Source: Chrysomallon squamiferum (lineage: Eukaryota; Mollusca; Gastropoda; Neomphalida; Peltospiridae). Taken from it: DNA of 64,000 nt. This document shows, piece after piece, positions 1 to 13,935 of this stretch (the stretch's first letter is position 1; the number at the start of each line of letters is the position of its first letter). A model generated the notes under the pieces. That model was not told the DNA's origin, ran no database searches, and saw only the letters and a program-made list of their open reading frames with translations. The position numbers and the translations under genes are program-made. The stretch is taken from assembly GCA_012295275.1 (NCBI GenBank), contig CM022679.1, positions 18,178,342 through 18,242,341 on the forward strand, in the 5' to 3' direction.

Positions 1-106
1 AAGGTACCGTCTGAGCAAACAAATATCTTGGAAATATTTTAAAATAATTATTCAAGTAGTTAATAATCAATGAATAATGAGCCATATTTATTTTTAATGA
101 ATTAAA

Positions 107-112
107 TTTATT
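107..112 (-). promoter_or_regulatory. Candidate poly(A) signal of ZFAND4
   Basis: AATAAA on the minus strand about 70 nt after the ZFAND4 stop codon. A second AATAAA lies at 87-92. Either could be used. Confidence 0.5.
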
Positions 113-183
113 TTGATTTAACAAAAAAAAAAAAAAAAAAAAAAAATGAAAAGTTAAAGAAAAAAATTATTGTTTTATATATT

Positions 184-3100
184 TTATATTTTGGGCAATT
201 TTGGTGCACTGACTACAGGATTACTCTGCTCTAATAACTTGCGACCTTCAGTTTTATAGTCGAAAGTGCAACTGTGTGACTCTGCATAGCGATGAGTGGC
301 ACAAAAATTGTTTCCGCATCTGAAACAGATAAAAGTAAGTGGAAATAAATACTGATCAGTATTAAAAGAAATGTTAGAGCATTTCTTTTAGTGAAGACAA
401 TACAATTTATGTTCTATTATTCAATGAAAATATTACTTTATATATATATACATATAGATTTTTTAATAATTTCGTAAATATACTTTACATTAAATGTTTA
501 CTCTATTAACTTTTCAAGTTTAACATTTAATACTTGCATTTCTAGGTTGCATTTTACATTAAACAAATGACAAAAAATCTATTTTTGTAACTTTATTTTG
601 CTCTCTCTGAGACATAATCTACATTTTCTTTTAAAAAATGCACTATACACTTTAAATATACGGTTACATGTTGAATAGATAATGCAACAATCTAACAAGA
701 TTAAACTGATCTTAAATTTATTTGCCTTCTTCAAATAAGCCAAGTAAACTACTACTGTCCAACAAAACTTATTAAACAGATACTTTTGTCCAAGGATAAT
801 TTTGTTAAAAAACAACACAAAACGAATAATTTATTCTGACCTGCACTGGTAGCTGGTAGCCAAGCCTGTTCTTTTGGCACAAGCATAACATCTCTTTGAC
901 GCTTTCTTTTTGGCCTTCATTGGAGGAAGGCGATGTGTGGGAGATACTAGTCGAGCATCTTGATTCATAGATATATGATTCACATGAGCAGACTACAAAC
1001 AAAAATATCAACAGCTATGGGTCATAACACATTCAGATTGAATAGCCTGATATGCCAAGATTCATATTTAATAAACAATGGGCTTACCCATATCTCTGAT
1101 TCTGATATTAAAGAGCTAACAATACAAACTGCATTAATATCCACATAAAAATACATTTTTTTCAAAACAGTTCATTATAGATTTGGACATCATAATGATA
1201 ATACTGTCACGGAATTCAGATTGCATAAACAAATTTGTTACTTCAATCAGATCCACTCCATTTATTTTTAAGCGATGGAATTCAGATTGCGTAACTAATT
1301 GTTACTTCAAATCACATCTGCTCTTTTTGTTTCCACTAATTTTTTAACTCCATGACTTTGTTATAAAAAGGCTGGCATTTGGTAATTAAGCAGCGAGAGT
1401 GAAGGAAATGGTCAAGACAAGAGTTCAGTCTGGCAGGGAAACCAATGTTTTTGAATGACACTGTCTTTACAGACGAGTATGGTAAGCAATTGTCTATTCT
1501 AATTTTGATAGGCTGTAATGTGCAATTAACCTGTGTCAATAATATTTATTATACCAAAAATGTTAAGGTTTTAATCTGTCATCTGTGCAGATTCTTATTT
1601 TGTCTTGGTTCCCTGTATGACCTTTCTCATATCATTAATCAAAATTACTTAAAACGTGTGTTTTCTGATTGTATAATGTATTATCATGTCACCTGTATAT
1701 CATAATTAAATAATTAACGTGAACCTTAACTTGCGTTGTTTATTTCTCTAGTGGATAGATATACATTACTGATTTATATAGATTGCTGTCACTTTAGCGA
1801 TTATATTCCTTGTTAGATGGCCATTAAAGCACCTTGTTACCCTAGACTGAGCCTTAATAAAACATCCAAGGTGTTTAAAGGTGTGAGCCCCATGACAATA
1901 CTAAAATTAAATATAATTCTGCCAAACTTCAAAGTTCATAAAATCATTGATTTTCACAAGACCATTAACATGGTCAAAAACTATACCTTTGAAAATACAT
2001 AACTTCATCTCTAATGGTACTGCAAACATATTTCTTGTTATTCTACATTAATCAGTGAAGAAATTGAGATGATAAAATACATATTGAATAAATAAAGAAG
2101 AAGATGTGAAACATTACTATTTTGTTTTTTTTCAACTTTTTTCTTTTAACAAGTGGCAGTCTAATTGCCCTTTCCCCTTGAAAATGGACCTCAAAGCATA
2201 TTAAGAAATCATGGACTAAAACCAGATAGTGAATTATACTGTAAGAGTACTTTGAGAAGTTACAATGTATGGTAAATGGAGCAAAAGCTAAGTTCACTAA
2301 GGTATGAGTTAAGAAGTAACTTTTGAAAAAATGTCTGTTAACAGTGCCTTTGAACATGGGAATGAACTTAACAAAGCAAATGTCAAACCAAAGAAGAGAC
2401 TGTTCCAGACTCAGGTGGCCATTGATGAAGAAAAATCATCTTCAGGGTCCTCAGAGGTTTCGTCAGCTGAATGATAAAGATCTTATAATTAAGCTGTAAT
2501 AATTCCACCAATTTTAATTTACCATTTCCAGCTGAAGTTGCAGTAACTGCATAAGGAGTGTTGTATTATTTTTTTATGTATGCAGTATGTTTTGAACCAA
2601 GTTTCTAACGTAATAAGCTTAAATTTTCCACTGACACTAATTAACCTCCCTTATTCCAACATTAGTTCTATTATTTATTTCCAAGGCATTGCTATAACCA
2701 ACAAAAATCAAATTAGAAGGTAAATACTCCAGAATAAGTCACAACAATTCAGAAACTGGAGTCAGGTGACCATGGTGACTTTTGTTTTATTCAGGTGTCA
2801 GAAAAAACAAACTACTCAAATGCATCTTATGAAAAGAATTATCATTTTGCTCTCCCTCAAGATCCATCAAAGAGAATCATGAGGCCTTTTGACTTAACAG
2901 CGAATTGGCTTTGATGGCCATGACTTACTGCTTGATTCAGCAGAAAACAAGCTCTGGTGATGTCTCTTTCAGGCAGGGGATTTGGCTGGATAGTTGCATT
3001 GAAATTCAATTCAGCAAAATATTTTTGAAAGGGGCATGTTGCTTGAAAATAGTCAAGAGACTTTAAAGAACTTCTTCATCAGGAGTTTCTACTGTTTTCA

Positions 3101-6100
3101 GGAAGCACCAAATTTAAACTGGATATACAAATGAAGTTAAGAACTTTTGTTTAGTCACATTTGTTTATAGGAAGAAAGCTTGTAGAATTTACCCTATGAA
3201 ATCAAAAAGTAATGACTGAACAGTGTTCATGCTACATGCTCATAGTTCCATTACAAGATGAAGTAATATGAAGTTCAACAGTTTTTCACAAAATGAAGTA
3301 ACAATAATGCAAAAAACTGAATGATAAGACTTCAGATTTTGCCATTCATGTAGTTTTTAATTAAAATAAGGACTTTAAACAGAAAATACATCAAGCATTC
3401 AAGTCAGGAAAAGTAGTCTATAGAATATGGTGGACCACTATCACTGATAGTATTTAGAGCACCTACACAGCATCTGTATAAATTACTTCTTAAATTATGA
3501 AATTTTTTAAATGCACTATTTTTATGGTTCCAATGTGGCAAGGCAGTCTCTCAAATGTTAAAGAAACCTTAAAACTATCATATTAAAAAATAAATAAAAT
3601 TTCATAAAGGCAAAATATGTTACTAACCATAAGGCTATTTTCTGGTGTTGCAACATGGACATCCTGACAGCTGCCTCCCCCTACAGAATAGCCATTCAAA
3701 CAGGACTTGCTTGAACTAGATACAAAACTACCAATGTGTGATGAGCCAATCTTTTCAATAGCAGCTTGTTTCAATAAACCAGACATAGCACGTGCTTCAG
3801 TTGTACTGAGGCTCTCTAGTGCAAACTCCTTCCTTTTCTCCATTCCAGAGTATTTTGAAGTAGTTGTCGGTCTCAACACAGAATCACGAAGGCCTAGGGT
3901 AATCTCCTTTTTAGCTGATGATGTAGATCGTTTGAATGTCTCAGGCATTTTCGTTGGACTTTCAGAATGGGATTCAGATTTCTTTTTAATGTTATCTTTA
4001 GATGATAGTGAAGGTCTGAAAACCTCTTTAAAATTATCTACATTCAAGTCTCTTCTGCAAGAGGCAGAAGACTGAAGCATTCTGCATGAATCTGCCAAAC
4101 TGCTCAATCTGTACACATCCTTTTTCAGTGAAGATCCTGAAGCTATACTAGATGCATCTGTATTCTTGACATCAACACTAGGTTGTTCATCATTCATAGT
4201 ACTGTCTTCATTCAATACATGCAACATTTGCCCTATTTTGACTGATGAATCTGAACAGTTCCTTGCACCATCAACAACACTTTCTATAGGTATTAATGTT
4301 TCTGAGTCACTTTTGTCTGCCACTGACTGTGTGCTATATGTACAACCAACTGGTGGTAAGCATGTATTTTTGTTCAGTGTCTGACTGCAAGGTTGTCCTA
4401 CTGCATTCGGTATTTGGCGCAGTCTCATCCTACTACTAGCTCTTGAAGAAACATTTGCCTGACCAGGTGATGGTGGTTTTGGTACCTTCTGAAATATAAA
4501 AAATAATATACAAAACAATTTCCTTATAAAACTCATAATATTAATGCAACATCTTGCTAGATGAAATTACAAAATTGAAGTGCATAGAAAAATAACTTTT
4601 TCAACACTCAAGCTTAATTTTTGATATATGTTATTAATTTACTAACAAATTTATTAATATAACAAGATGATATTTTCTAAAGTAATATATTAAAAATAGG
4701 TACTATCATTTATAAATATATAAATTTTCTTTGTATAAATCAAAAATATAAAATCACTCAATATCTAACTTTATTTCATAAACAATTTTTTATTTTTTAT
4801 TCCGTATTTCAGATTTTAAAGCTAAAACAATTTCATTTCACTGAGAAAATAAATACTTTATTAAAATTATTTAAGTTTTGGGGGTTTTTTCTGATGTATC
4901 ATACAGTAAGAATTTAGCAAATGTAAAAATGGCATCTGTGTTTTTAACTACCACCAACCTTTCTGTGAATACTGAGTTTATCCATATTAACTCGAAGTTT
5001 AGTCATTTTCTCTTTCATCTTGTCATTTTCTTCAGTCTTCTCCTTAGGAGGAGAATCATCATCCTCATCTTCATCATTAAAGTTATAAACAGAGGCACTG
5101 AAAAAAAATTAATCAGTGGCAAACAAATACAGAAAGATTTGAGTCCGTAATCATTAAAATTTGTGCTGACTTCAAAATTAACATATGCTTAATTCTAAAC
5201 TAAGCAAAAAACATTAAGAAAATTAAGAAAGATATATGCCTAGATTTGTATTTAGTTATGTTATATTTACCTGTTCAGAAAATATATGGACAATCACAGA
5301 ATATATGGACATTTTTTTTTTTTAGCTTATCTCCATCTCAACTATCTTTTTATAGTATTAATCTGCCCCTTCTTCCATGATTGACTGTCTGTTAAGATTG
5401 CAATTGATTAAGAAAATACATTTCAATAGATCTTTTAAAATTCATTAACATACTGGATACATATAAAGCATCTCCCTTCCATTTAACAATGCAAGTCTGT
5501 ATTATTTAGTATGTTTCTCCCATCAAAATATATATTTAACAGATCCAGTCTGGAACTTCCTGGACAATATTTATTTTCCTGAATGTTCAATTTTTTTTTT
5601 CTTATTCCTTTGATTCTGATACAAGCTAATACAAATGAGATAATTCAAATATGACCTTTCATATTTGAATTATCTCATTTGTATTAGCTTGTATCAGAAT
5701 TTAAGGAAAAGGTCTGTCATCAAAATATGCAAACCCTAGAAATCTGGAGTTTGTATTTGTTATGAACTAATAAAAAGAAAACTTACCTCAGAGTCTCAGA
5801 CAGTGGTGTTAATGTGCCATCACCTCGGTCCACCACACGAAAAAAATTGAGCTGGTCACCTTCACGAAACACAAGAAGAGTGACGTGCCTGTTATTAGGC
5901 AATTTATCCAAAATCTCATCTCTATTTGCCTCCATATATTCAGCCATCTCCCTGAGTGTAGAGTCTTCAACAGGAACTGCAGTTAATAAAACATTAGTAT
6001 TGAATTAACCCACTGGTATATATGATTGATGCCACAAACAACAGCTGTTTTTTTTGGTCATAAAGCTACAATTAATTCTAGCATAGAAAAAAATCAATCC

Positions 6101-9100
6101 ATTTTCCCTTCCTCATAACATTTCATATTAGGAATTCACCGACTTAATTCTACAACTTTGTCCACTTTACCAATAGTTAATTGACTAGATCGAACTATAT
6201 TAATTTTACAGTCAATTCTAGCAGAAAAATCAAGTGGTTTTCTATTTTCAGTTATAATCTTTAGCACCTTATAGAAATATATTTAGTTTTAAAGGATATT
6301 TAAATATCAAATCCTTTATTAATGTAACTAAAACATTAAACATAATATGTTTATTTTCTAATTCATTAAAGGATAAATAATTTACACTGGAGTAATAATG
6401 TATGAATAAAACAAGTCAAATATTGGATACATCAATGTGTAAATTTTATTAAACAGGATTTATTTATTTAGCTTTCAGGTTATCGAATAAGTTTTCCACT
6501 GATGTTTAAATTATTGTCTACTGACTTAAAACTTTAGTAAAAAAAACACTAATTAGAATAAAAGTTGTCCACTTTATTTTCTCAGCAGTGGCCATTTCTA
6601 TAAGGATAATGAAAATAAAATGTTGAGTATATATTCATTATTAATCAATATTTATTTATACAGATTTCATTAAAGTACCAAGTAAACAAACAAAACCAAC
6701 CAATTTTTATAAATTCAAATATTTCCAGATTAATGTACAATTTTTTATACAATTATATATTTGGGGTTCACATGTCCATGTCTAATGTACAATGTCCAAA
6801 CACCATAGATACAAGAGATATTATTATACGAGTCTAGCATGGCTGCAGATATGATCCCTTTGACCGTGATGATATCCTTATAAAACATACAACCATGCCT
6901 TGCCTACAGCCACAATTTTCACTTCCTTCATCATTTTAATCTGCAGGGGCTATCACTTCTTATCTTGGGCAAACAATGTCTTTGTAAGGATAGTCAACAA
7001 ATTCACTGTAGGATTTATTGAGATACTGAACTGGGACAGTCCTAGAGGATCAGCTGATGTAGCCTCTATCAGAGGGAAAATTGTATCTGATAACAGAACT
7101 GGAAAGGCAATTTCTTTACTATTGCAGTTCTTCTATTTAAAACCAATCCTTGGATGGTCAACATCAAACCTGAAAAATATGTAAAAATAGTTGTCAGGAC
7201 CATGACACTATGATATAAAAGGTAATTATTCTACAAAAAACGCAATACTGGAAATAAATAAAACAAAAATAACTGAACCAATCAGCTATCAACTGTATAG
7301 GTTTACAAGAGGAACAGATTTGTAATAGTCTCTGGAAAAGGCTTACTGGTCACAAACAGGGACCTGGGCCATGTTAACTGTGACATTCCCATTTTCCACT
7401 TCTTCCAATACACTAAGTGCAGGATGACTTTGTGCTTGAATGCTTTCACATGAAACCCAAAACACCAACCAGGGACAAATTTAGTATGAGGAACGTGAGA
7501 ATGATATTTATGAAGATTCATTGCCATTCTCCATACATACAGTACTAAAAAAATACATGCTAGTAGGACACAACTGCATTTGATCCTTTACTGATGAGAT
7601 GGGCTGCATCAGTAAGGAAGTTTACTTTTCAAGTAAGGCCTCAAAACAGACAATAGAACTATCTATAATGATAGCTTTTGAGCATCAGCAGTGAATACAA
7701 GGCAAAAGGTCAGTTATGGCATTTTCCAGACCCTCTCTCTATTGTTTACATCAATGTGACTGGTACTCTGAAGATCATTTATTGTTATTCTGTCACATCC
7801 AACATAAATCCGTCTTTGGTCTGGCTGCAATGATGAAAGGGCAGAATTTGTTGCAAAATTCCCAAAATCTGTTGGACCCTATGACCCTTTCTCCTGAGAA
7901 TAAGAAATAATTTTGAGTAAAGAGAAGACTAGGAAATATTCACATCAGAATTATATGGTATTAATTTTAAAGCTTCAATGCATTTACAGTAATTCATGCC
8001 TTCTTATTTACAGTCAACAGGTGAACTTCCATGCTAAATAAAATAATATTGCACAGAAACATTTTTCTTCTATTAGTTTTGCTTTTCCATTGAAGATCAT
8101 GGAAAATATATTTCTTTCCGTAAGCTCTATGCTCACTCTCTGAAATGATAAGAAAACCTCATGACAACAGTCAATAGTTATCAAAATCTGTACAGTTAAA
8201 ATGCATTTTTTTTGTGTCTTAAAATACCCAGTAGGACTAGCTACTAGGCAAAGTTAAAGTGGGACTAGAACAAAGGAAAATAACAGTATGTAAAAAATAA
8301 AATTCCAATATGCATGTATCTGATTAGCCTAACCTCTCAATAATTCCTTTTAACAAGAATCTTGATGTGTGAAGATGGTCTGTTTTATATCACCTCTCTT
8401 AAACCTGTCTGTATAGCTTGTGAGGGATTAAACTTCTTTGTGTTAGTATATGACTAACTCAGGGCCCATAACTCATTGTTGCATCAATCAAAGGAATTGC
8501 TCTCGTATGTTCCTCTTTTGCCTATTAATTTCAGTGTATTTAAGTGCTGTTTCTTTTGCTTTTTTTTAATTTTATAGTGATTTATCAGTGTAAATAATAC
8601 ACAAAGCAGAAAGAATAGCATTCTTTGTTTGGCCACAGATGCAGTGCCACATTGCCAACAACTTTATAGTCCTGAAAAAAAATATAGAGATGGCAATTTC
8701 TATAAAGTAACCTCCAGTCATGACAGAACATTAAAGAACAGATGAATAGATGGATCAAAGGAACATTATTATATCCATCCAATAAACAGTCCCCTGGTAC
8801 TGGTGAACTTTCTACTCTCTCTCTCTCTCTCTGCCTTGTTGATGCTATAATCTCTAACATCCTGACATTTAAACTTAGGAAAAAAGAAAAAGAAAAATGT
8901 ATGCAAATACATGTATCAGGATAAGAGCTGCTGGCTTTTATGTTATATATTTTACATTTTCTAGCCATATTCTAGCAGCTATCCTACATAATTTCAGCAA
9001 TCCTACAGAATTAGGCCATTTGACAAATTCGTTTCAGATGTTAACCAGTTCCATGTGGAAGGGCAATAGAATCATTTTCATTATCAAAGCTTTATCATTA

Positions 9101-9509
9101 AAAGATTTATGTTTATATGGATTTTCAGTGAGAAGATATTTTGATACAGTAGCTAGGATCACTGAAATACTTCGTTTATAAGATCCCAAGTATGTCAGCA
9201 CAAGGCTAGCACCGTCAGTAATCTGTCCTGTGACTAATAGCTAAATAAATACCATTAACCTGCATACAGAACACTCATCAATCCAGGTCTATTCCAACTT
9301 GCTCATTGCCATTCACATCTTCTTCTTTTTTTAACAAACTGTCAATAACACTGTTAACCATCATCATACTAAGATACTTGCTTTAGAATTTTTAAAATTT
9401 GATGTGATTTCAACAGTAGCATGCATAGCCCTTTTTAGTTTCAACAGAAAGTTATTCATTTTAAATCAGCTAAGAAACTTGCAGTAATGTTTTGAACACA
9501 TAAAAATTA

Positions 9510-9544
<35 letters not shown>

Positions 9545-10010
9545 ATGAATGAATGAATGAATGAATGAATGAATGAATGAATGAATGAATTAACAATAAT
9601 AATAATAATAAAAATACATTTCTTAATAAATAAAAAATTATAAAAGATATCAAGCATCAAAGGCATTCATACTAATGCAGATGCCTAATAATAACTTGCT
9701 CACCTGAATTTGGAACCTTTTCCCCTTCAACTTCAGCAAATTTCTAGGCTGTGCAACTGGCATAATCTTTAATGTCATTATCTGGCATGATCATGCTGGT
9801 CATTTATCCTCAGAAAAACAATCTTCCATCACCATCTGAAGTATGTTTCATAATGCTTTCCCAAGGTTTTGGAAGATATTCACTTAATAAATTACCCATA
9901 TCTGAGAGTTCATTTACATTAACATTTAATACTTTTGCAATTTTTTGGCTAAAAATGTGTGCTCTGGAATATGTTCCAGATTTTGGTCAAGCATGTGCAG
10001 AATTCATATC

Positions 10011-10062
<52 letters not shown>

Positions 10063-12850
10063 CTCTACATAAATATTTTCATCTGTAAAGTTTTGTTCCA
10101 GTGTCCTGGTTTTAATCATAACAAAATTCAGTTAAAGTAAATTCTTCATGAAGGTGATAAATGCAAAAAACTAATGATATTTTTGCAGGCTAGTGATGTG
10201 AGCTGATACATTACATGATACAGTATCCATTTTATTTAAGCAGCAAACGTAATTTGGTTAATTTTTAATACTACTATAAGCAGTGGTTATCAAATGAATA
10301 ATAAATGATACATACACTGCATGCTATATTTAATTTGAGGAGGAATTTTTGTAATATACTCTCTCTTCAGCTGTCTTCAGGATCAGACAGATAACAGATT
10401 GTTTTTACTAAAATACATAATGAATATCTTGCAAGATATTTGATTTGTTTCCATACACATAACACACACTTTTTCAGGAAATTATATTACAAAATATGTA
10501 CTTTGTATTTTACACTGCACTTTTTCTAATTGCGGATGTATGAATGAATATATAACTTGTATTAATAAGAAGAAATATTTTATTTTTTATAGATTTTTAA
10601 TTTAATTAGATACCAAAAAGTTATAAATAATGAAGATCTGGCTATTTCTGATTGCTAGGTTACATTACCTTGGGTGACATAATAAGCTGGTAATTCAAAA
10701 CCGATGAAGACTTACTTAATATTTATTTAAATAAAAAACTAAAAAAGATATAGAACTGAATTACGTGATAAATATAATTTATAATGTGAAAAATATCTAA
10801 GAATTATTCTGTTCATAGAAATTATAACATAAAACATTTAAAACCATCTATATTTACAGAATTGTTAATAGCATAGTTAGTGAATCAATGGGACTTATAG
10901 GCACCTGTTTTTGGTGTTGTGGTACAATTCGAAATCTGCATAAACACACATACACACCTCCACACTGCTCTCTATTATGACTTTATATTTAATGCATTGG
11001 CATCAGTTTATCATAAAAAGTTCTAAGTAGATATCTTGCTAAATAAATGAATCTAACCAAAACAAAAAAGAAAAATAATGGCCAAATAATAATATGCAGA
11101 GAACTTTGAGGTATAAGTTATATCTGAAATGTTACAGGACAGCCACAACACATAAATTATTAAGCAATAGCAGCCAGGAATCTTGACACTGTAAACATCT
11201 GTACATAGTTTATTTACCTCTGCGAGTATTAATAGGGCCCCCTCGCATAGCCAGAACTAATCTCAGTGTTGCTCCACTGTGGATACTGTAGTCATGGAGA
11301 CAATAATCATCTTCAAGTTCTACTGACTGCCATATTAGATGTTGGTGAGAAATTGGTATACCTAAAATAATATTTTATTTAAATATTTTTAAAATAAAAA
11401 ATAAATAATAAATTTTAAAAACTTTTATGACTTTTTTTAGCAAAATGCCCTGTTAACTAATATTAACATAAACTGATCAAAAACACTATGACATTCCTTT
11501 TTTACAGTTAACAATTTAAACAATGACATCAAACTATTTTCCTTATTATACAAAAATAAGCAAAGACATGGAAACATTTTTCTTATAATTTTAAATATTA
11601 TCAGCAAACTTGCAAATGACAAATAAACTTGCAGTTTGTATCTACTCCAAATTAAAAGTGCTTATACTCGAACTTTTATTACTATTTGTTTGGATTTACT
11701 GCTAGAGCAGATAAAAAAGATTACATAAAATATCATCATCAATGGTGTCATAACCAGTATGTACGCAAGAAAGTTTACTGTACCCAAAACAAGTATAGTG
11801 GGTCTTTTCTTGCAAAAGTATATGATGGAAAAAAAAGAGGAAAAATTAGTTGATTTGACAACTTTTGATAAATGAAAGTAGATTTATATAGTTTTACATG
11901 AGCTTTTTATATCAGTATCTGCTGCTGTAAAACAAACAAAAGATGAAGCAAAATATTGAATAAACTGTCCTCTAACAATGGGAAGGCATAAACTGCAAGG
12001 TTACTGAACTTTCTTTGGAGATTCCTGAAATATTTCACTAAATGCATTCATCTTAGATATTATAATGTGGGAAATATTGATCAAATTAACAACATGAAGG
12101 AATAAACTGCAAGGTTACTGAACTTCCTTTGGAGATTCCTGAAACATTTCACTAAATGCATTCATCTTAGATATTATAGTGTGGGAAATACTGATCAAAT
12201 TAACAACACAGTCAAACAAATATTTCAAGATGTGGATTTCAAATCAGATTACATTATCACCAACATTCATTTAAATACTGTTTAAGAAAACATTTTCACA
12301 AGTGCCAGTAAATTAATATAAATTATTTTCTTCTAACTAAACTCAACTAGGTAAGTGCCACACATTAGTAACCAGGGTTAATTTATTAATAAAATGTAAT
12401 AATTATCAGTGTTTAGTATCATTCTAAATTTCTAAGATCGGTTTCACAAAATATCATTCTCTTTGTTCATTATGATAAATGCACGTATTGCTGCCAAAAA
12501 AATAATTAACTTTTACTTTGATGTACAACAAATACACACAAAGTCAACATTTTCTGCAAGAAAAGGATTTAAAATGCTATTTGATAAGCAGTCGTTAACC
12601 AATCAACATTTTCTCCAAAATAAAATTTCTATTTGTTACCACTTGCTCATGAAATCATTTATTTACAAATTGAATAAAATATTATTTATTAATGAGAAAG
12701 CTATAAAATAAAAATTCGTCTGTGTTTTATATCTACTGTTTCAGTACCTTCCAGCCTTTGTATCTTCGCTTTGACTGACATTATCGTTTCGAAAGGCGAA
12801 ACACGAAGTTCAAAGGCTGTTCCTGTCAGTGTTTCCACAAACAACTCCAT
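184..12850 (-). CDS. ZFAND4: ZFAND4 (AN1-type zinc finger protein 4), 7 coding exons, complete
   Basis: Coding exons in transcript order: 12748-12850, 11218-11361, 5787-5976, 4959-5097, 3628-4488, 841-992, 184-319. All have GT/AG borders and phases join without a break, giving 1725 nt (574 aa). Residues 1 to about 75 form a ubiquitin-like domain beginning MELFVETLTG and containing LVLAMRGGPINTRR, as in vertebrate ZFAND4. Next comes the conserved block MAEYMEANRDEILDKL and FREGDQLNFFRVVDRGDGTL, then an acidic stretch (NDEDEDDD). A 287-codon, Ser-rich, low-complexity exon follows. The C-terminal AN1 finger fits the family consensus exactly: Cys514, Cys517, Cys529, Cys531, Cys536, His539, His545, Cys547. 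The protein ends VVSAPKLPKI. The ATG at 12850 matches the family start of the Ubl domain; the same frame upstream reaches a stop with no other ATG. Compared with the human protein (from memory), the segment around KIDFHLHVLRRK between exons 3 and 4 is missing or lies in an exon I did not find. The cellular role in animals is poorly defined; a ubiquitin-linked function is inferred from the domains. Confidence 0.95.
993..3627 (-). other. ZFAND4 intron between coding exons 5 and 6
   Basis: No exon-like sequence found on either strand. A partial direct repeat built on 'ggaattcagattgc' occurs near 1211 and 1276. The stretch 2340-3420 has a less AT-rich texture that may be an old interspersed repeat, but I could not classify it. 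Confidence 0.4.
5613..5700. repeat. Perfect 42-bp inverted repeat with 4-nt loop in a ZFAND4 intron
   Basis: Arms 5613-5654 and 5659-5700 are exact reverse complements around the loop CCTT. It lies between ZFAND4 exons 3 and 4. No protein or known family was recognised. It could be a foldback duplication, a young hairpin source or an assembly artefact. Confidence 0.9.
9509..9590. repeat. Compound (AAAT)n-(GAAT)n microsatellite
   Basis: About 38 nt of AAAT units followed by about 44 nt of GAAT units, then a short run of AAT. The 66-aa reading frame on the opposite strand is only this repeat. Confidence 0.95.
10013..10060. repeat. (TG)n microsatellite
   Basis: Uninterrupted TG dinucleotide run of 48 nt inside a ZFAND4 intron. 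Confidence 0.97.
11988..12209. repeat. Tandem duplication, period about 114 bp
   Basis: Two adjacent copies beginning 'ataaactgcaagg' at 11988 and 12102, with a few substitutions (for example actttc versus acttcc). It lies within the first ZFAND4 coding intron. Confidence 0.85.
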
Positions 12851-13581
12851 CAGTGGAAGGTCCTCGATAATCCGAGGCCTGCCCTTAACACTAGGAATTT
12901 CCGTGATTACAGTATCCTTTAATGTGCAGGGTCAAACATTTTCAGATTAACAAACCTGACTCTGCTTTGTCCTAAAACCAAAACAACATTGAACGACCGT
13001 TAACAAACAGTTTAAGTAATGGCCATGATGGGTTAAACTAGGAAACAAATATATTCCGAGTGAAAACCTTTCTTTGTCAGTTTAAATGAATTTAACAGAT
13101 CAGTCTAAAGTTTGCCAATTACACACACAGTAAGTTACTCAAAAACAAAAACATGGAGGAGTATTGGTATTCGAGGACATCATGAGTACCCGTATGTTGT
13201 AGTCACTGACAACAACTTTCCGTCACGTGCGGATAAAACAGTATTACACGTAAACGAAATCAGATTCAGTATTAAATTAGATTATAAAGTTAATTTTTTG
13301 GATTAAAATACGCTTATGAATTTCGGGAAAAAGACAAAATGTAAACAACTATAGTACTATTTTTCAATAAAAAGTCTTTACAAAGATAAAGATAAGAAGT
13401 AATTATTATTCATATTATTCATATTATTGTTGTTGTTGTTGTTATATTGCAATAAATCGATTTTTTTCTCCCATATAAATATTATTTTTTAATCCATATA
13501 AAATATTTTATTTCTTTTTTTATTTATCATATATGATATTTATAGGTTATTGTAGCTACTGGCATCCAAAATTTAATCTTG
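12851..13581. other. 5' flank of ZFAND4
   Basis: Expected to hold the 5' UTR and promoter of ZFAND4. A possible splice acceptor (TTCCTAG) lies just upstream of the ATG, so a non-coding first exon is plausible. No TATA box or other core element could be assigned with confidence. Confidence 0.35.
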
Positions 13582-13704
13582 GAACAATTATTTTTATTTT
13601 TTAATACCATTTATTTTATTTTACTTTATTTATTTATTTATTTATGGTACGTTACAGATCATTTTACAAAAAGAGAGCCACAAAACATAAATAAATAAAA
13701 CAAA

Positions 13705-13746
<42 letters not shown>

Positions 13747-13755
13747 CAAACCTAA

Positions 13756-13808
<53 letters not shown>

Positions 13809-13935
13809 TTTGTTTTATTTATTTATGTTTTGTGGCTCTCTTTTTGTAAAATGATCTGTAACGTACCATAAATAAATAAATAAATAATTAAAGTAAAATA
13901 AAATAAATGGTATTAAAAAATAAAAATAATTGTTC
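13582..13935. repeat. 354-bp near-perfect palindrome with a trinucleotide microsatellite core
   Basis: Outer arms starting 'gaacaattattttta' at 13582 mirror the sequence ending at 13935. They include the matching block 'tggctctctttttgtaaaat'. The inner parts are (ATA)n on one side and (TTA)n on the other, separated by a short 'aacaacaaacct' spacer. The arms differ by a small indel near an ATTT run. It resembles a foldback MITE whose loop expanded by microsatellite growth. Confidence 0.9.

Larger units (their letters stand above)
5977..11217 (-). other. ZFAND4 intron between coding exons 2 and 3
   Basis: Large intron of 5.2 kb. It contains two long microsatellites (9509-9590 and 10013-10060). 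Around 6780-7530 a less AT-rich stretch may be a decayed repeat with short minus-strand reading frames; I could not assign it. No further ZFAND4 exon was found. Confidence 0.5.

Noticed and set aside
3583-4536. 317-aa open frame as a stand-alone gene
   Set aside because: It is ZFAND4 coding exon 5 (3628-4488) extended into intron sequence on both sides; both splice sites are clear.
4878-5150. 90-aa plus-strand frame
   Set aside because: It is the antisense shadow of ZFAND4 exon 4 (4959-5097).
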